In this document: piece by piece, positions 1 through 8,023 of the stretch
Position numbering within the stretch: position 1 is the first letter of the stretch
Layout: every line of letters begins with the position of its first letter
The notes under the pieces: generated by a model
Databases searched by the model: none
Told to the model about the DNA's origin: nothing
The model's input: only the letters and a program-made list of their open reading frames with translations
Source of the DNA: DASPXK01 sp035637315
Lineage (GTDB): Bacteria > Chloroflexota > UBA6077 > JACCZL01
Assembly (NCBI GenBank): GCA_035637315.1
Contig: DASPXK010000319.1
Coordinates: 1-21,255 of the forward strand
Length of the DNA stretch: 21,255 nt
Reading direction: 5' to 3'
Made by a program: the position numbers and the translations under genes

Positions 1-1
1 G

Positions 2-877
2 GACGAGATCGTTTATCGTCCAATTCCGGACGAATCCGTCAAGCTGTCGGGACTTCGGGCCGGCGCCCTGGAGCTCATCGACGAGGTGCCACCCCGCGAG
101 CTATCGAACCTGCGCTCGGCGACCGACATCAAGCTGTACGAGCTGCCTGGAACCCGCTGGCCGATGGTGCGCCTGAATACGGCCCAGGCGCCCCTGGACA
201 ACAAGGCGGTGCGCCAGGCGCTGTCGCTGGCCATCGACCGCGACGCCATCGTCAAAGCCGTCTACTTCGGCAACGCTCAGCCGGCTTATGGGCCGATCTC
301 GCCAGTCTACAAGGCGGTGTACGACCCATCGATCGAGCAGTGGGGCCTCAAACGAGATTTGGCTAAGGCCAAGCAAAAGCTGGCCGAGGGTGGACAGCCA
401 AACGGTTTCAGCGCCTCCCTGGACATCGCCGGGACGCCAGAGCAGACGCGCCTGGCCGAGCTGATGAAAGCAGAGCTGGCCGAGATCGGCGTCACCGTCG
501 AGATCAACGCGCTGGAGACGACCGCGCTGGTGGACCGCATGACGAACCGCAATTTTGTGACCGCGCTCGGGTCGTGGACACCCCGCCCGGACCCTGACGG
601 CACGCTGTACGGCCATTTCCATTCGACCGGCAACGTCAACCATGTCAGCTACCGCAGCCAGAAGGTCGACGAATTGCTGGATCGAACCCGCCAGTTGGCG
701 CCGGGCGAGGAGCGGATCAAGGCGTTTCGCGAGGCTCAGACGCTGATCGTGGACGACGCGCCATGGATCTTCCTGGTGTTCGAGACGAAGGGCATCGCCA
801 CCCTGAAGTCTGTGGAGGGACTGCCAATCGTGCCGGACACCATGATTCGACTGAAGACGGTCTGGATGAACAAGTAG
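2..877 (+). CDS. ABC transporter solute-binding protein, peptide/nickel type (C-terminal part)
   Basis: The frame is open from the first bases of the window to TAG at 875-877, so the start lies upstream and about 291 residues are visible. The protein matches the C-terminal half of SBP_bac_5 (DppA/OppA/NikA) proteins. Visible hallmarks are LRAGALELIDEVPP near the beginning, NTAQAPLDNKAVRQALSLAI about residues 58-77 (the conserved 'xNxxxxPfxDxrVRqAl' block), a YDPxxA-like region and a C-terminal PWIFL segment. Family members are exported, lipid- or wall-anchored or periplasmic, and hand peptides, metals, sugars or other small solutes to a DppBC permease pair. The two permeases follow immediately, supporting one importer operon. 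The substrate cannot be read from sequence. The signal peptide and N-terminal lobe lie outside the window. Confidence 0.93.
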   Translation, partial: DEIVYRPIPDESVKLSGLRAGALELIDEVPPRELSNLRSATDIKLYELPGTRWPMVRLNTAQAPLDNKAVRQALSLAIDRDAIVKAVYFGNAQPAYGPISPVYKAVYDPSIEQWGLKRDLAKAKQKLAEGGQPNGFSASLDIAGTPEQTRLAELMKAELAEIGVTVEINALETTALVDRMTNRNFVTALGSWTPRPDPDGTLYGHFHSTGNVNHVSYRSQKVDELLDRTRQLAPGEERIKAFREAQTLIVDDAPWIFLVFETKGIATLKSVEGLPIVPDTMIRLKTVWMNK

Positions 878-910
878 GGGCCTCAGAAGACCGCCTGGCT
901 GAAAAGGTAG
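851..910 (+). repeat. Imperfect tandem duplication of the binding-protein C-terminus
   Basis: The last nine codons of the binding-protein gene (851-877, LKTVWMNK-stop) recur, in the same frame and 33 bases downstream, as 884-910 (QKTAWLKR-stop). About 20 of 27 bases match, including AAGAC, TGG and the TAG stop. The second copy is untranslated unless the first stop is read through. It fits either a small tandem duplication or the scar of a deleted second binding-protein gene. Confidence 0.7.
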
Positions 911-928
911 GCGCGGCTCGGCGATCGG

Positions 929-1876
929 ATGAGGCGGTACATTCTCCGAAGGCTGGCGCTGGTCGGGCCGGTCTTCCTGCTGGTGACCATTGGCGTCTTC
1001 TCGCTGGTGCACCTGACGCCGGGCGATCCCCTGACCGCGATCCTCGGAGAGGAGCGAGCCGACCCCCAGGTGATGGCGGCGCTGCGGGTCCAGATGGGCC
1101 TGGACCAGCCGCCGCCGGTCCAGTACGCGCGCTGGCTTGGCCGGGTGCTCCAAGGCGATCTCGGCTATTCGTTCCGAATGCGCCAGCCGGTAGCCCAGGC
1201 CATCGTCGAGCGCGTCCCGGTCACCGCGCAGCTCGCCTTCCTGGCGGTGGTCATCTCCCTGCTGGTCGCGGTCCCACTCGGGGCCCTGTCGGCCACGCGG
1301 CGCGGCTCCTGGCTCGACCTGCTCTCATCGACCATGGCGGCGTTAGGCTCTTCGATGCCGGCGTTCTGGCTTGGGGTGCTCCTCATTCTCGTGGTCGCCG
1401 TCCAGCTCCGCTGGCTGCCGCCTTATGGCTACGTCCGGCCCACCGACGATCTGGCTGGCAACCTGAAGGCCATGATCCTGCCCGCGATCACCCTCGCGGC
1501 TGGTTACACGGCAATTCTGTCGCGGCTGGTACGCGCCAGCCTGCTGGACGTTTTGGACGAGGACTACATTCGGACCGCTCGCAGTAAGGGGCTGGCAGAG
1601 AAGGTCGTCGTCCTGCATCACGGGCTGCGAAGCGCGCTTCTGCCCGTCATAACCGTGATCGGATTAGAGACCGGGCGGCTGCTGGGCGGCGCGGTGGTGA
1701 CCGAGACCATCTTTGCCTTGCCAGGCCTCGGGCGGCTGGCGGTCGACGCCGTGTTGAGCCGGGACTTTCCGATGCTCCAGGGCGTCACCCTGTTCATGGC
1801 TGCGGCGCTGCTGCTCTCAAACCTGGTCGCCGATTTGCTGTACGGAGTCGCGGACCCGCGGATCCACTATGAGTAG
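929..1876 (+). CDS. ABC transporter permease, DppB/OppB type
   Basis: This 315-residue inner-membrane permease has the standard length of DppB/OppB/GsiC proteins. It starts with the typical MRRYILRRLA and a first membrane segment about residues 9-29. TPGDP (30-34), GLD (57-59) and GDLGYSF (76-82) follow, all conserved in the family N-terminal domain. Further membrane segments lie about 100-120, 134-158, 180-200, 233-258 and 284-306. The cytoplasmic EAA loop that docks the ATPase is EDYIRTARSKGL at 211-222. The end, DLLYGVADPRI, is also canonical. It lies 51 bases after the binding protein and overlaps the next permease by 8 bases, so the two are probably translationally coupled. No clear Shine-Dalgarno is visible before ATG 929. 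The substrate is unknown. Confidence 0.95.
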   Translation: MRRYILRRLALVGPVFLLVTIGVFSLVHLTPGDPLTAILGEERADPQVMAALRVQMGLDQPPPVQYARWLGRVLQGDLGYSFRMRQPVAQAIVERVPVTAQLAFLAVVISLLVAVPLGALSATRRGSWLDLLSSTMAALGSSMPAFWLGVLLILVVAVQLRWLPPYGYVRPTDDLAGNLKAMILPAITLAAGYTAILSRLVRASLLDVLDEDYIRTARSKGLAEKVVVLHHGLRSALLPVITVIGLETGRLLGGAVVTETIFALPGLGRLAVDAVLSRDFPMLQGVTLFMAAALLLSNLVADLLYGVADPRIHYE

Positions 1877-2690
1877 ACGGCTCCGCCGCCACGCCCTGGG
1901 GGCGCTGGGCGGCGCGATCGTCCTCATGTTTGTGATGGTTGGCCTCTTGGCACCATGGATCGCGCCGCACGATCCGCTTCAGCAGGACGTCGGCCAACTG
2001 CTCCAACCGCCCTCTCTGGAGCATCCGCTGGGACGCGACGACCTGGGGCGCGACGTGCTCAGTCGGCTCGTAGTCGGGGCGCGTGCCTCGCTCCAGGTAA
2101 GCTTCGTCTCGATCGGGCTGGCGACGGTAGTCGGGCTGGCAGTTGGTCTGGTCTCTGGCTACTGGCGCGGCTGGCTTGACGACGTCCTGATGCGACTGAT
2201 GGATGCCGTGTACGCGTTCCCGACGCTGATCTTGGCGATCGCGCTGGTCGGGGCCCTGGGACCCAACCTGCTCAATGCGATGCTAGCGATCAGTGTGGTG
2301 GCCACGCCGCGCTTTGCCAGGTTGGTTCGAGGCCAAGTGCTCACGGTACGCGAGCGCGAATACGTCGAGGCCGCGCGGGTGGCTGGCGCCAGAGACGTGC
2401 GGATCGTGACTCGGCACATCCTGCCGAACGTCCTGGGCGTCCTGGCGGTGCAGGCAGCGCTGACGACGGCCTTTGCGATCCTGACCGAGTCGAACTTGAG
2501 CTTCCTGGGACTCGGGGTTCGGCCACCAACTCCTTCCTGGGGCGGCATGCTCCGCCTGGGCTACCCGTTCCTGGAAATGGCTCCCTGGTTGGCCCTCGCG
2601 CCGGGGGCTGGAATCACGCTAACCGTTCTCGGCTTCAGTCTGCTAGGGGATGGCATCCGCGACTTCCTGGACCCCAGGCTGCGTCGGTAG
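1869..2690 (+). CDS. ABC transporter permease, DppC/OppC type
   Basis: This 273-residue permease partners the preceding DppB-type subunit. Visible family marks are a membrane segment about 11-33, the OppC N-terminal motif HPLGRDDLGRDVLSRL at 52-67, an EAA loop REREYVEAARVAGA at 161-174 followed by HILPN, SFLGLG at 211-216, PSWGGML at 222-228 and the C-terminal LLGDGIRDFLDPR. The start ATG lies inside the end of the upstream gene. Neither of the two ATPases (DppD/DppF) that normally complete such importers follows; they must lie upstream of the window, elsewhere, or be shared with another transporter. The substrate is not determinable. Confidence 0.95.
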   Translation: MSRRLRRHALGALGGAIVLMFVMVGLLAPWIAPHDPLQQDVGQLLQPPSLEHPLGRDDLGRDVLSRLVVGARASLQVSFVSIGLATVVGLAVGLVSGYWRGWLDDVLMRLMDAVYAFPTLILAIALVGALGPNLLNAMLAISVVATPRFARLVRGQVLTVREREYVEAARVAGARDVRIVTRHILPNVLGVLAVQAALTTAFAILTESNLSFLGLGVRPPTPSWGGMLRLGYPFLEMAPWLALAPGAGITLTVLGFSLLGDGIRDFLDPRLRR

Positions 2691-2729
2691 CAGCGCCAAG
2701 ATCGAGCTGAGGTAGCTGGAGGCGAGACG

Positions 2730-3749
2730 ATGGCGATCCGATTCGGGGTCGGGATTCCGACCTGCCGCGAGGGCACGGCCTATCCGGTGCCGTACGTCCG
2801 CCCGAACGAATTTCCGACGCTCGCCCGGCGCGCGGAGGAACTCGGCTACTACTCGCTCTGGGCCAACGATCACTTCACCACGCCCCATCTCATCCAGACT
2901 ACTCAAGACCAGCCGCCAAATTTCTACGAGCCGCTGATCACCTATGCGTCTCTAGCAAACGTCACCCGCCGGATCCGCTTCGTCTTGAGCGTCATCGTGA
3001 TGCCGCAGCGCGAACCGGTCCTGCTGGCCAAACAAATCGCTACCCTGGACGCTCTAACGGGCGGTCGGGTGATCTTGGGAGTCGGGATCGGCGCCTACCG
3101 CGAGGAGTTCGAGGCGGTCCACCCAGAACTGAAAGGCGCCAACCGCGGCCAAATGATGGAGGAAGGCGTCCAGGCGCTGCGAGAGCTCTTCGGCCGGCGT
3201 CGGGCGAGCTTCGAGGGCAAGTACGTCCGGTTCGGGGAGATCGAGCTGGCGCCGAAGCCGGTCCAGCAGCCTTTTCCGATTTACGTCAACGCGCACGGAG
3301 CGACCGGTGTGCGACGAGTCGGCCGCATTGGCGACGGCTGGATCGTCGCGGGCATGCCGGCTGAGGCGCTAGGTAAGGCAAAGCGGGAGATCGCCGCCGC
3401 TGCCGAGGCAACCGGTCGCGTTCCGGCTCGCATCAGCTTGAACTACCAGATCTGGATGAGCTCCGGCAGCGACAAGAGCGAGGCGGAGGCGAAGCTCAGA
3501 CGATCACAGCACTTTCGTCGGATGGTGGCCGGGCACCCTGAGCACTCGGAGGAGGCTGTCCTGGCGGGCTATCGGACCGGCAACCTCTTGGGCAGCCCAG
3601 ACGACGTGATCGAGCAGATCCGGCAGTTCGAGCGGGCCGGAGTAACACACATGGGCCTGGTCTTCGTCGGCGACGCTATGGACGAGCTCGTGGCCGACAT
3701 GGAGCTCTTCGCCAAGAGGGTCATGCCCGCCTTCGAGCCACCTGACTAG
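2730..3749 (+). CDS. LLM-class flavin-dependent oxidoreductase (F420- or FMN-type)
   Basis: This 339-residue protein has a bacterial-luciferase-like TIM barrel. The start ATG is preceded by GGAGG, 7 bases away. Visible family features are strand 1 IRFGVGIP (3-10), the WANDHF motif (44-49), TLDALTGGRVILGVGIGAY at about 105-123 (the most conserved LLM block), GDGWI (201-205) and the C-terminal GSPDDVIEQIRQFERAGV (288-305). Such enzymes use FMNH2 or F420 to oxidise or reduce diverse small molecules, so the reaction cannot be fixed. The gene starts 39 bases after the permease and is probably co-transcribed. That context suggests it processes the imported compound or a breakdown product, which is inference. 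The cofactor is undecided because F420 and FMN members share these motifs. Confidence 0.92.
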   Translation: MAIRFGVGIPTCREGTAYPVPYVRPNEFPTLARRAEELGYYSLWANDHFTTPHLIQTTQDQPPNFYEPLITYASLANVTRRIRFVLSVIVMPQREPVLLAKQIATLDALTGGRVILGVGIGAYREEFEAVHPELKGANRGQMMEEGVQALRELFGRRRASFEGKYVRFGEIELAPKPVQQPFPIYVNAHGATGVRRVGRIGDGWIVAGMPAEALGKAKREIAAAAEATGRVPARISLNYQIWMSSGSDKSEAEAKLRRSQHFRRMVAGHPEHSEEAVLAGYRTGNLLGSPDDVIEQIRQFERAGVTHMGLVFVGDAMDELVADMELFAKRVMPAFEPPD

Positions 3750-3904
3750 GCCTGCCAACTGACGCCTTTTCCGCCTGGCGTTACGACAGCTTGGAGCTTC
3801 GAACGGTCGGAGCTGGTTGTCACGAGATCGAACGGGGGTGCAAAGTTGGTGACGGGACAAGCCTGGACTGAGGCCGCCGACACGCTCTCGTTCGGGAGGC
3901 AAGC

Positions 3905-4870
3905 ATGGCTGGGACGCGCCCGACAAGTCAGAAACTCTTGATCGACACCGACACCGCGTCGGATGACGCCATCGCTCTTCTGCTCGCGTGTCGGACGCCG
4001 GGCGTCGAGGTCGTGGCCGTCACCATCGTCGCCGGCAACGTGGCATTTCAGCAGCAGGCCGAGAACGCGCTCGTCGCTCTGGAAGTCGCCGGCACGGGCG
4101 GGAAGGTGCCGGTTTTCTTGGGGTGCCGCCGGCCGCTGGTGGCCGAACACCAGCCCGTGCCCCAGGTCCATGGGAGAGACGGGATGGGGGACGCGAATCT
4201 GCCGCCTGCGCGGCAGCGGCCTGAGTCGGAGCACGCCGTGGATGCGATCCGGCGGCTCGCGGGGGCGCACCCGGGCGAGCTGGTGGTCTGCGCGATCGGG
4301 CCGCTGACCAACCTCGCGGCGGCGCTCGTTGTCGATCCCGATCTGGCTCGGCTGCTCCGTCGCGTCTACTTCATGGGCGGTAGCTATCGCTACCCCGGCA
4401 ACATCACTCCCGTCGCGACCTTCAACGCCTGGGCCGATCCGGAGGCCGCGCGGATAGTGGTGCAGTCGGGTGTGCCGCTCACGCTCTGCGGTTTCGGCCT
4501 ATCCTGCCAGCACGCGGTGTTCGACGACGATGACTACGCGGCGCTCGAGCGGGCCGATACGCCCGAGGCGAGCTTCTTCATCGCCATCAATCGAACCCGC
4601 CGGGCGTTCTGCAAGGCGAACCAGGGGCTGAGTGGCTCCAACCATCCAGACTCGCTGACGGTCGCGCTAGCGATCGACGAGCGGATCGCGCGAGAGGTGC
4701 GCGACTTTGCCGTCGACGTCGAACTGGGTGGCGAGCTGAGCCGCGGACAGCTGGTGGTGGACGAGCTAGGCGTGTGGGGCCGCAAGCCGAACGCCGCCGT
4801 GTGCATCCGGGCCGACACGCGCCGTTTCAAGGCGCTGCTCTTCAAGGCCCTTGGTACCCGGTACGCATAG
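3905..4870 (+). CDS. Nucleoside hydrolase (IunH/RihA family)
   Basis: This 321-residue enzyme belongs to the inosine-uridine preferring nucleoside hydrolases, which cleave the N-glycosidic bond of nucleosides to ribose and free base. The calcium-site signature appears as IDTDTASDDA at 13-22 (aspartates 14, 16, 20, 21; most relatives have PG or PGI where this protein has TAS). HGRDGMGD at 89-96, GPLTNLA at 132-138, the FMGGS loop at 156-160 and NAWADPEAA at 174-182 are also conserved. The final calcium-ligand aspartate appears as Asp249 in HPDSLTVA. Family chemistry is therefore expected. Base specificity is not readable, and some family members act on other ribosides. It follows the LLM gene after 155 bases of spacer in which I see no gene. 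With the importer it may form a riboside uptake and salvage cluster. Confidence 0.93.
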   Translation: MAGTRPTSQKLLIDTDTASDDAIALLLACRTPGVEVVAVTIVAGNVAFQQQAENALVALEVAGTGGKVPVFLGCRRPLVAEHQPVPQVHGRDGMGDANLPPARQRPESEHAVDAIRRLAGAHPGELVVCAIGPLTNLAAALVVDPDLARLLRRVYFMGGSYRYPGNITPVATFNAWADPEAARIVVQSGVPLTLCGFGLSCQHAVFDDDDYAALERADTPEASFFIAINRTRRAFCKANQGLSGSNHPDSLTVALAIDERIAREVRDFAVDVELGGELSRGQLVVDELGVWGRKPNAAVCIRADTRRFKALLFKALGTRYA

Positions 4871-4955
4871 CTTGCGGCGTCCGCCTGGACAGTCCTAGCA
4901 TGCCCGCCAGTCGGTCCTCTCGATCTCAGGCACCCACTGGAGGAGGCGCGCACGG

Positions 4956-5136
4956 ATGACTCCCTCCCCGCGGCAGAGCGCGATTGACACGTCGTACGCG
5001 GCGCGATCGAGACTACCTGGCCACATCCTGGTGGCTGGCGACCATGCCTGGGCTGGCGCTGGCGATGACGGCGCTCGCGATCAACGTCCTCGATGACTTC
5101 TTGCGTGACCTCCTCGACCCGCGTTCATTGGACTAG
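4956..5136 (+). pseudogene. Fossil of a DppC-type ABC permease (start and tail only)
   Basis: The 469-base gap between the nucleoside hydrolase and the first DUF72 gene contains a gene remnant. GGAGGAGG (4939-4946) precedes ATG 4956, which opens a reading frame beginning MTPSPRQSAIDTSYAARSR, plausible for a permease N-terminus. From 5011, in another frame, the sequence reads WWLATMPGLALAMTALAINV followed by LDDFLRDLLDPRSLD and TAG at 5134-5136. This is the C-terminal membrane helix and LLGDGLRDxLDPR tail of DppC-type permeases; compare LLGDGIRDFLDPR in the intact gene upstream. The roughly 200 residues between are missing, so an internal deletion plus frame change is inferred. The rest of the gap (5137-5339) shows no supportable gene. 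The tail match is strong; the assignment of the N-terminus is weaker. Confidence 0.72.
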
Positions 5137-5339
5137 ACCTGTTCCCCCGCGGCCCATGAGTGACCACGATCTCGCACTGAACGCAGGCGTCGTCGTAACG
5201 CTCGCGCTCGTGCTTGTGCGCGTTGCGTCATGGCATCTACCGCACTGAAGTGAACTGGACACCGCTCGGCTCAGCGCTAGGCTGCGCGACGAGCGATGTC
5301 TTCAACGTGACCACATAGGAAACCCGTCGCGGGAAACTG

Positions 5340-6071
5340 ATGGCCAACGTTCGGATCGGCACCTCCGGCTGGGTCTACAAGCACTGGATGGGCATCTTCT
5401 ATCCGCCCAGGCTGCCAGGCGAGCAGCAGCTGCCCTTCTACGCGAAGCGGTTCTCGACCGTCGAGGTGAACTTCTCGTTCTACCGCCTGCCGGAGCGGTC
5501 GGTCTTCGAGACGTGGCGCGATCAAACGCCGGCCGACTTCTTGTTCGCCGTCAAGGGCAGCCGTTACCTGACGCACATGAAGAAGCTCAAGGACCCGCAG
5601 GAGCCGCTGGAACGTCTGATGCACCGCGCAGGTGGGCTGGGGGACAAGCTCGGGCCGATCCTGTTCCAGTTCCCACATACGTGGCCAGCCAACCTCGAAC
5701 GCCTCGAGGCCTTTCTCGACGTCCTCGCCCACTACCGCGAGCAGCGCTTCGCATTCGAGTTTCGCGACCAGACCTGGCTCGTCCCAGTCACCTATCGGCT
5801 CCTGGAAGGGGGAAACGCGGCGCTCTGCCTGCCGGTCGGTCCGATGGCGCCGCTGGACGTTCGGCTGACCACCAACTGGACCTACGTGCGGATGCACAGC
5901 GGCCGGCGAAGCGTCGGCTACGGCGAGCAGGAGCTGGCGGACTGGGCCGGCCGCATCGAGTCGTTCCTCGATCAGGGCCTCGACACCTACGTCTACTTCA
6001 ACAACGACGCCGAAGGCCACGCCCTACGCGACGCCGAGCGGCTGCTCCAGTTGCTCAACCCGAAGCGATAA
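5340..6071 (+). CDS. DUF72 (YecE-like) family protein
   Basis: This 243-residue protein has the normal DUF72 length and predicted TIM-barrel fold. Hallmarks are RIGTSGWVYKHW at 5-16, FYPPRLP, LPFYAKRFSTVEVNFSFYRL at about 31-50, FLFAVKGSRYLTHMKKL, the LGPILFQFP block at about 104-112, FEFRDQTW, the YVRMHS segment and the C-terminal TYVYFNNDAEGHA. TAG at 5316-5318 closes the frame upstream, so ATG 5340 is the only reasonable ATG start. No biochemical function is firmly established for the family. The gene points toward a second DUF72 gene, and the two ends are 101 bases apart. They are clearly different paralogues, not a recent duplication. Confidence 0.93.
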   Translation: MANVRIGTSGWVYKHWMGIFYPPRLPGEQQLPFYAKRFSTVEVNFSFYRLPERSVFETWRDQTPADFLFAVKGSRYLTHMKKLKDPQEPLERLMHRAGGLGDKLGPILFQFPHTWPANLERLEAFLDVLAHYREQRFAFEFRDQTWLVPVTYRLLEGGNAALCLPVGPMAPLDVRLTTNWTYVRMHSGRRSVGYGEQELADWAGRIESFLDQGLDTYVYFNNDAEGHALRDAERLLQLLNPKR

Positions 6072-6127
6072 TCGGGCCTGCACCGACAGGAACGGGCAGT
6101 AAGCGGCCCACGGCCCGCGCTATCTAT

Positions 6128-6143
6128 CTGGACCAGCGTCCAG
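6128..6143. terminator. Possible weak hairpin between convergent DUF72 genes
   Basis: CTGGAC and GTCCAG flank a CAGC loop in the 101-base space where two genes converge. A bidirectional terminator is expected here, but no T-tract follows on either strand, so this is only a candidate. Confidence 0.22.
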
Positions 6144-6172
6144 GCCCAAGAGAAGGGCGAGCCGGCAGGCGG

Positions 6173-7114
6173 CTAGGTTTGGGCGCCGGCCGCCAGCTCC
6201 GAATACTCACTGACGAGCGACTCCGGCAGCGGCGCTGGCGGCGGCCGGCCCAGGGCCATCTCCAGCTGGATGGCGTTGACGACCGCCTTCGCTCGATAGT
6301 GGTTGTTGTAAAAGACGTAGGTGTCCTGGGTGTGGTTGGCTATCTCACGGACCCTGCCAGTTAGCCGTTCCTGCTCACCATGCGAGTAGAGATAGTTGTA
6401 GCGGTCCTCGGCGCTCTCGTGGTCCCACCACTGGGCGTAGTTTCGGCCGTGGAAGCGGAAGTAGCCAAGGCTGCTGGTGAGCGGCACATCGCGGATAGAA
6501 GTCCGAAACTTCGGCTCGTCGATCATCACCCAGGCGACTCCCTCCTCTTCGAACAGTGAGCGGAGCGCCTTGCCAGGAGGTGGCAGATGAGCCGGCTTGC
6601 CCGAGCGCTCTCGGCCACCCGCTTCATCGGTCCACTCGCGCTGCCGCAGCTCGACGGCGAGCTGGAATCTGGCCTGCCGGAATCGGCGGACCAGATCGCC
6701 AAGATACTCGAGCGACCCTTCGTCGGGCCTGAAGCTGGGCGGAAACTGGGCCACGAGCGGGCCGAGCTTGCCCGCCTCGGCCAGCGGCTCCAGGCCCCCG
6801 ATGAACTGGTTGAAGTCGTCCACCGAGATGCTAGCCGGCTGGCCGGTCTTCTCCTCGAACATCTTGGGATGTGTGAACTTCTGCCAGAGCTTGGCCGTGA
6901 AGCGAAAGTTCTCGGGCACCCTGGCGGCCCAGCCGCGGGCCGCCTCGGGGCTGGGCGGGCGATAAAACGAGCTGTTGAGCTCGACCGCGTTGAAGTACCG
7001 GGCGTAGAAGGCGAGCTTGTCGCGGTCGGCGAGCTTCTCTGGGTAGAAGACGCCGTCCCAGCGACCATGCCCCTTGGGATAGCTCCAGCCAGCCGTGCCA
7101 ATGTAAAGAGTCAT
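6173..7114 (-). CDS. DUF72 (YecE-like) family protein, longer paralogue
   Basis: This 313-residue DUF72 member starts at ATG 7114. A GTG at 7126 would add four residues. I prefer the ATG because the first strand YIGTAGWSY then begins at residue 4, as in the other DUF72 protein of the window. Conserved blocks are YIGTAGWSY, GVFYPEKL, LAFYARYFNAVELNSSFYR, FRFTAKLWQKFTHPKMF, LGPLVAQFPPSF, ELRQREW, GYFRFHGRNYAQWW and TYVFYNNHYRAKA. It is about 70 residues longer than its convergent neighbour, mainly through an insertion around the ERSGKPAHLPPPGK region and a proline-rich C-terminus. The biochemical role is unknown. The DUF2071 gene ends 122 bases upstream on the same strand, so co-transcription is possible. 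Confidence 0.92.
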   Translation of the reverse strand: MTLYIGTAGWSYPKGHGRWDGVFYPEKLADRDKLAFYARYFNAVELNSSFYRPPSPEAARGWAARVPENFRFTAKLWQKFTHPKMFEEKTGQPASISVDDFNQFIGGLEPLAEAGKLGPLVAQFPPSFRPDEGSLEYLGDLVRRFRQARFQLAVELRQREWTDEAGGRERSGKPAHLPPPGKALRSLFEEEGVAWVMIDEPKFRTSIRDVPLTSSLGYFRFHGRNYAQWWDHESAEDRYNYLYSHGEQERLTGRVREIANHTQDTYVFYNNHYRAKAVVNAIQLEMALGRPPPAPLPESLVSEYSELAAGAQT

Positions 7115-7236
7115 CTGCCGCGCCACCAGCCGCCGGCCGCTTGGCTCACGGGCTTCGAGCAGAACGTCCGCATTCTACCTGGAGGATAGCAGGAAGCAGG
7201 GCCGCCGCGGCCCAGGGCGGAGACGTGCCCGCTTGC

Positions 7237-7920
7237 CTACACGTTCGCCGGCTGGGGTGGGAAGAACTGCATTTCGACGCGCTCGACGTAGTGGCTGAGG
7301 GCGGGAGGATGGCCTGGAGCGGGCAGGCCAGCCGCCGCCACCAGCTCATCCTGAAGCTCGAGCAGCGCCGCGCGCTGGAGGGCACAGGGGCGGTGCTTCA
7401 CCCGCGCCGTCCAGATGGCGCCATTCCGCTCGACATGCTGCGCATATCGCTCGATCAGGAAGTGCTCCAGCGTCCCCGGGGCGGCCGCCCCAATCGCCTC
7501 GTCGGGTCGATAGACTGCCCGTAGGCGCGGGCCGCCGGGAGTGCGGCGCGCCACCTCGTACACGATCACCCCACCGCTTCGGGCAAGGCGGATCCGAGCA
7601 CCAAAGTACGGCAGCCCCACGCGCCGGCGCGCCAGGAGCACCGCGATGCGTGACGAGGCATCGGCCGAAAAAAGATAGATCCCCGGGTCGTGGCCGTTCA
7701 ACTGGACGTACGTGCGCACCCGCGTCTCCAGGAAGCTATGCCCAAGCGCGCGGGGGAGCCCAGACAGGCGGGCGAAGGCGACCGCGTGAGGCACGAGTCC
7801 GACGTACGCGGTTCCGGCGTACTCGTCGATCGTGAGCGGCGGGGGAACGAGCGGACGCACGACCTCGGCGGGCAACGGCCAGTGTAGGAAGAGCAGCGAC
7901 CTTCCCGTACCTACGATCAC
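7237..7920 (-). CDS. DUF2071 (YqjF-like) family protein
   Basis: This 227-residue protein starts at GTG 7920. An in-frame TAG lies ten bases upstream, and later starts would remove the conserved N-terminal block. Family marks are LLFLHWPLPAEVVRPLVPPP at about 9-28, YVGLVPHAV, FLETRVRTYVQLNG, GIYLFSADASSRIAVLLAR, LPYFGARI and the C-terminal HYVERVEMQFFPPQ. DUF2071 proteins resemble acetoacetate-decarboxylase-like folds and have no agreed enzymatic role; some occur beside stress or detoxification genes. It diverges from the SRPBCC gene across about 100 bases. No special regulatory motif was recognised there. Confidence 0.9.
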   Translation of the reverse strand: MIVGTGRSLLFLHWPLPAEVVRPLVPPPLTIDEYAGTAYVGLVPHAVAFARLSGLPRALGHSFLETRVRTYVQLNGHDPGIYLFSADASSRIAVLLARRRVGLPYFGARIRLARSGGVIVYEVARRTPGGPRLRAVYRPDEAIGAAAPGTLEHFLIERYAQHVERNGAIWTARVKHRPCALQRAALLELQDELVAAAGLPAPGHPPALSHYVERVEMQFFPPQPANV

Positions 7921-8023
7921 GCTGCTACTCTACAGCCTCGACGAACCACGTCTCATCCAGGCAGACGGGCGTCCGCAGGATGTACCGACTCGGTCGAGAA
8001 GAGTAACTCGGGGCGGAGGAGCG

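Noticed and set aside
101..1153. Minus-strand frame of 350 codons at the window start
   Set aside because: Antisense shadow of the binding protein and permease; composition is Arg/Gln/His-rich with no domain signature.
3750..3904. In-frame open stretch after the LLM stop, and a five-base stem ACGCC/GGCGT
   Set aside because: The open stretch has no start codon of note or family resemblance, and the stem is short with a ten-base loop and no T-run, so neither a gene nor a terminator is supported.
4048..4311. Minus-strand frames inside the nucleoside hydrolase gene
   Set aside because: Antisense shadows; the sense frame carries the complete calcium-site signature.
5156..5248. 30-residue frame beginning MSDHDLALNAG with a hydrophobic middle
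   Set aside because: No ribosome site and no recognisable family; a frame this short is expected by chance in a decayed spacer.
7832..8023. N-terminal extension of the SRPBCC protein
   Set aside because: It overlaps the divergent DUF2071 gene, lacks a ribosome site and has no family similarity; GGAGGAGCG sits exactly before ATG 8024.
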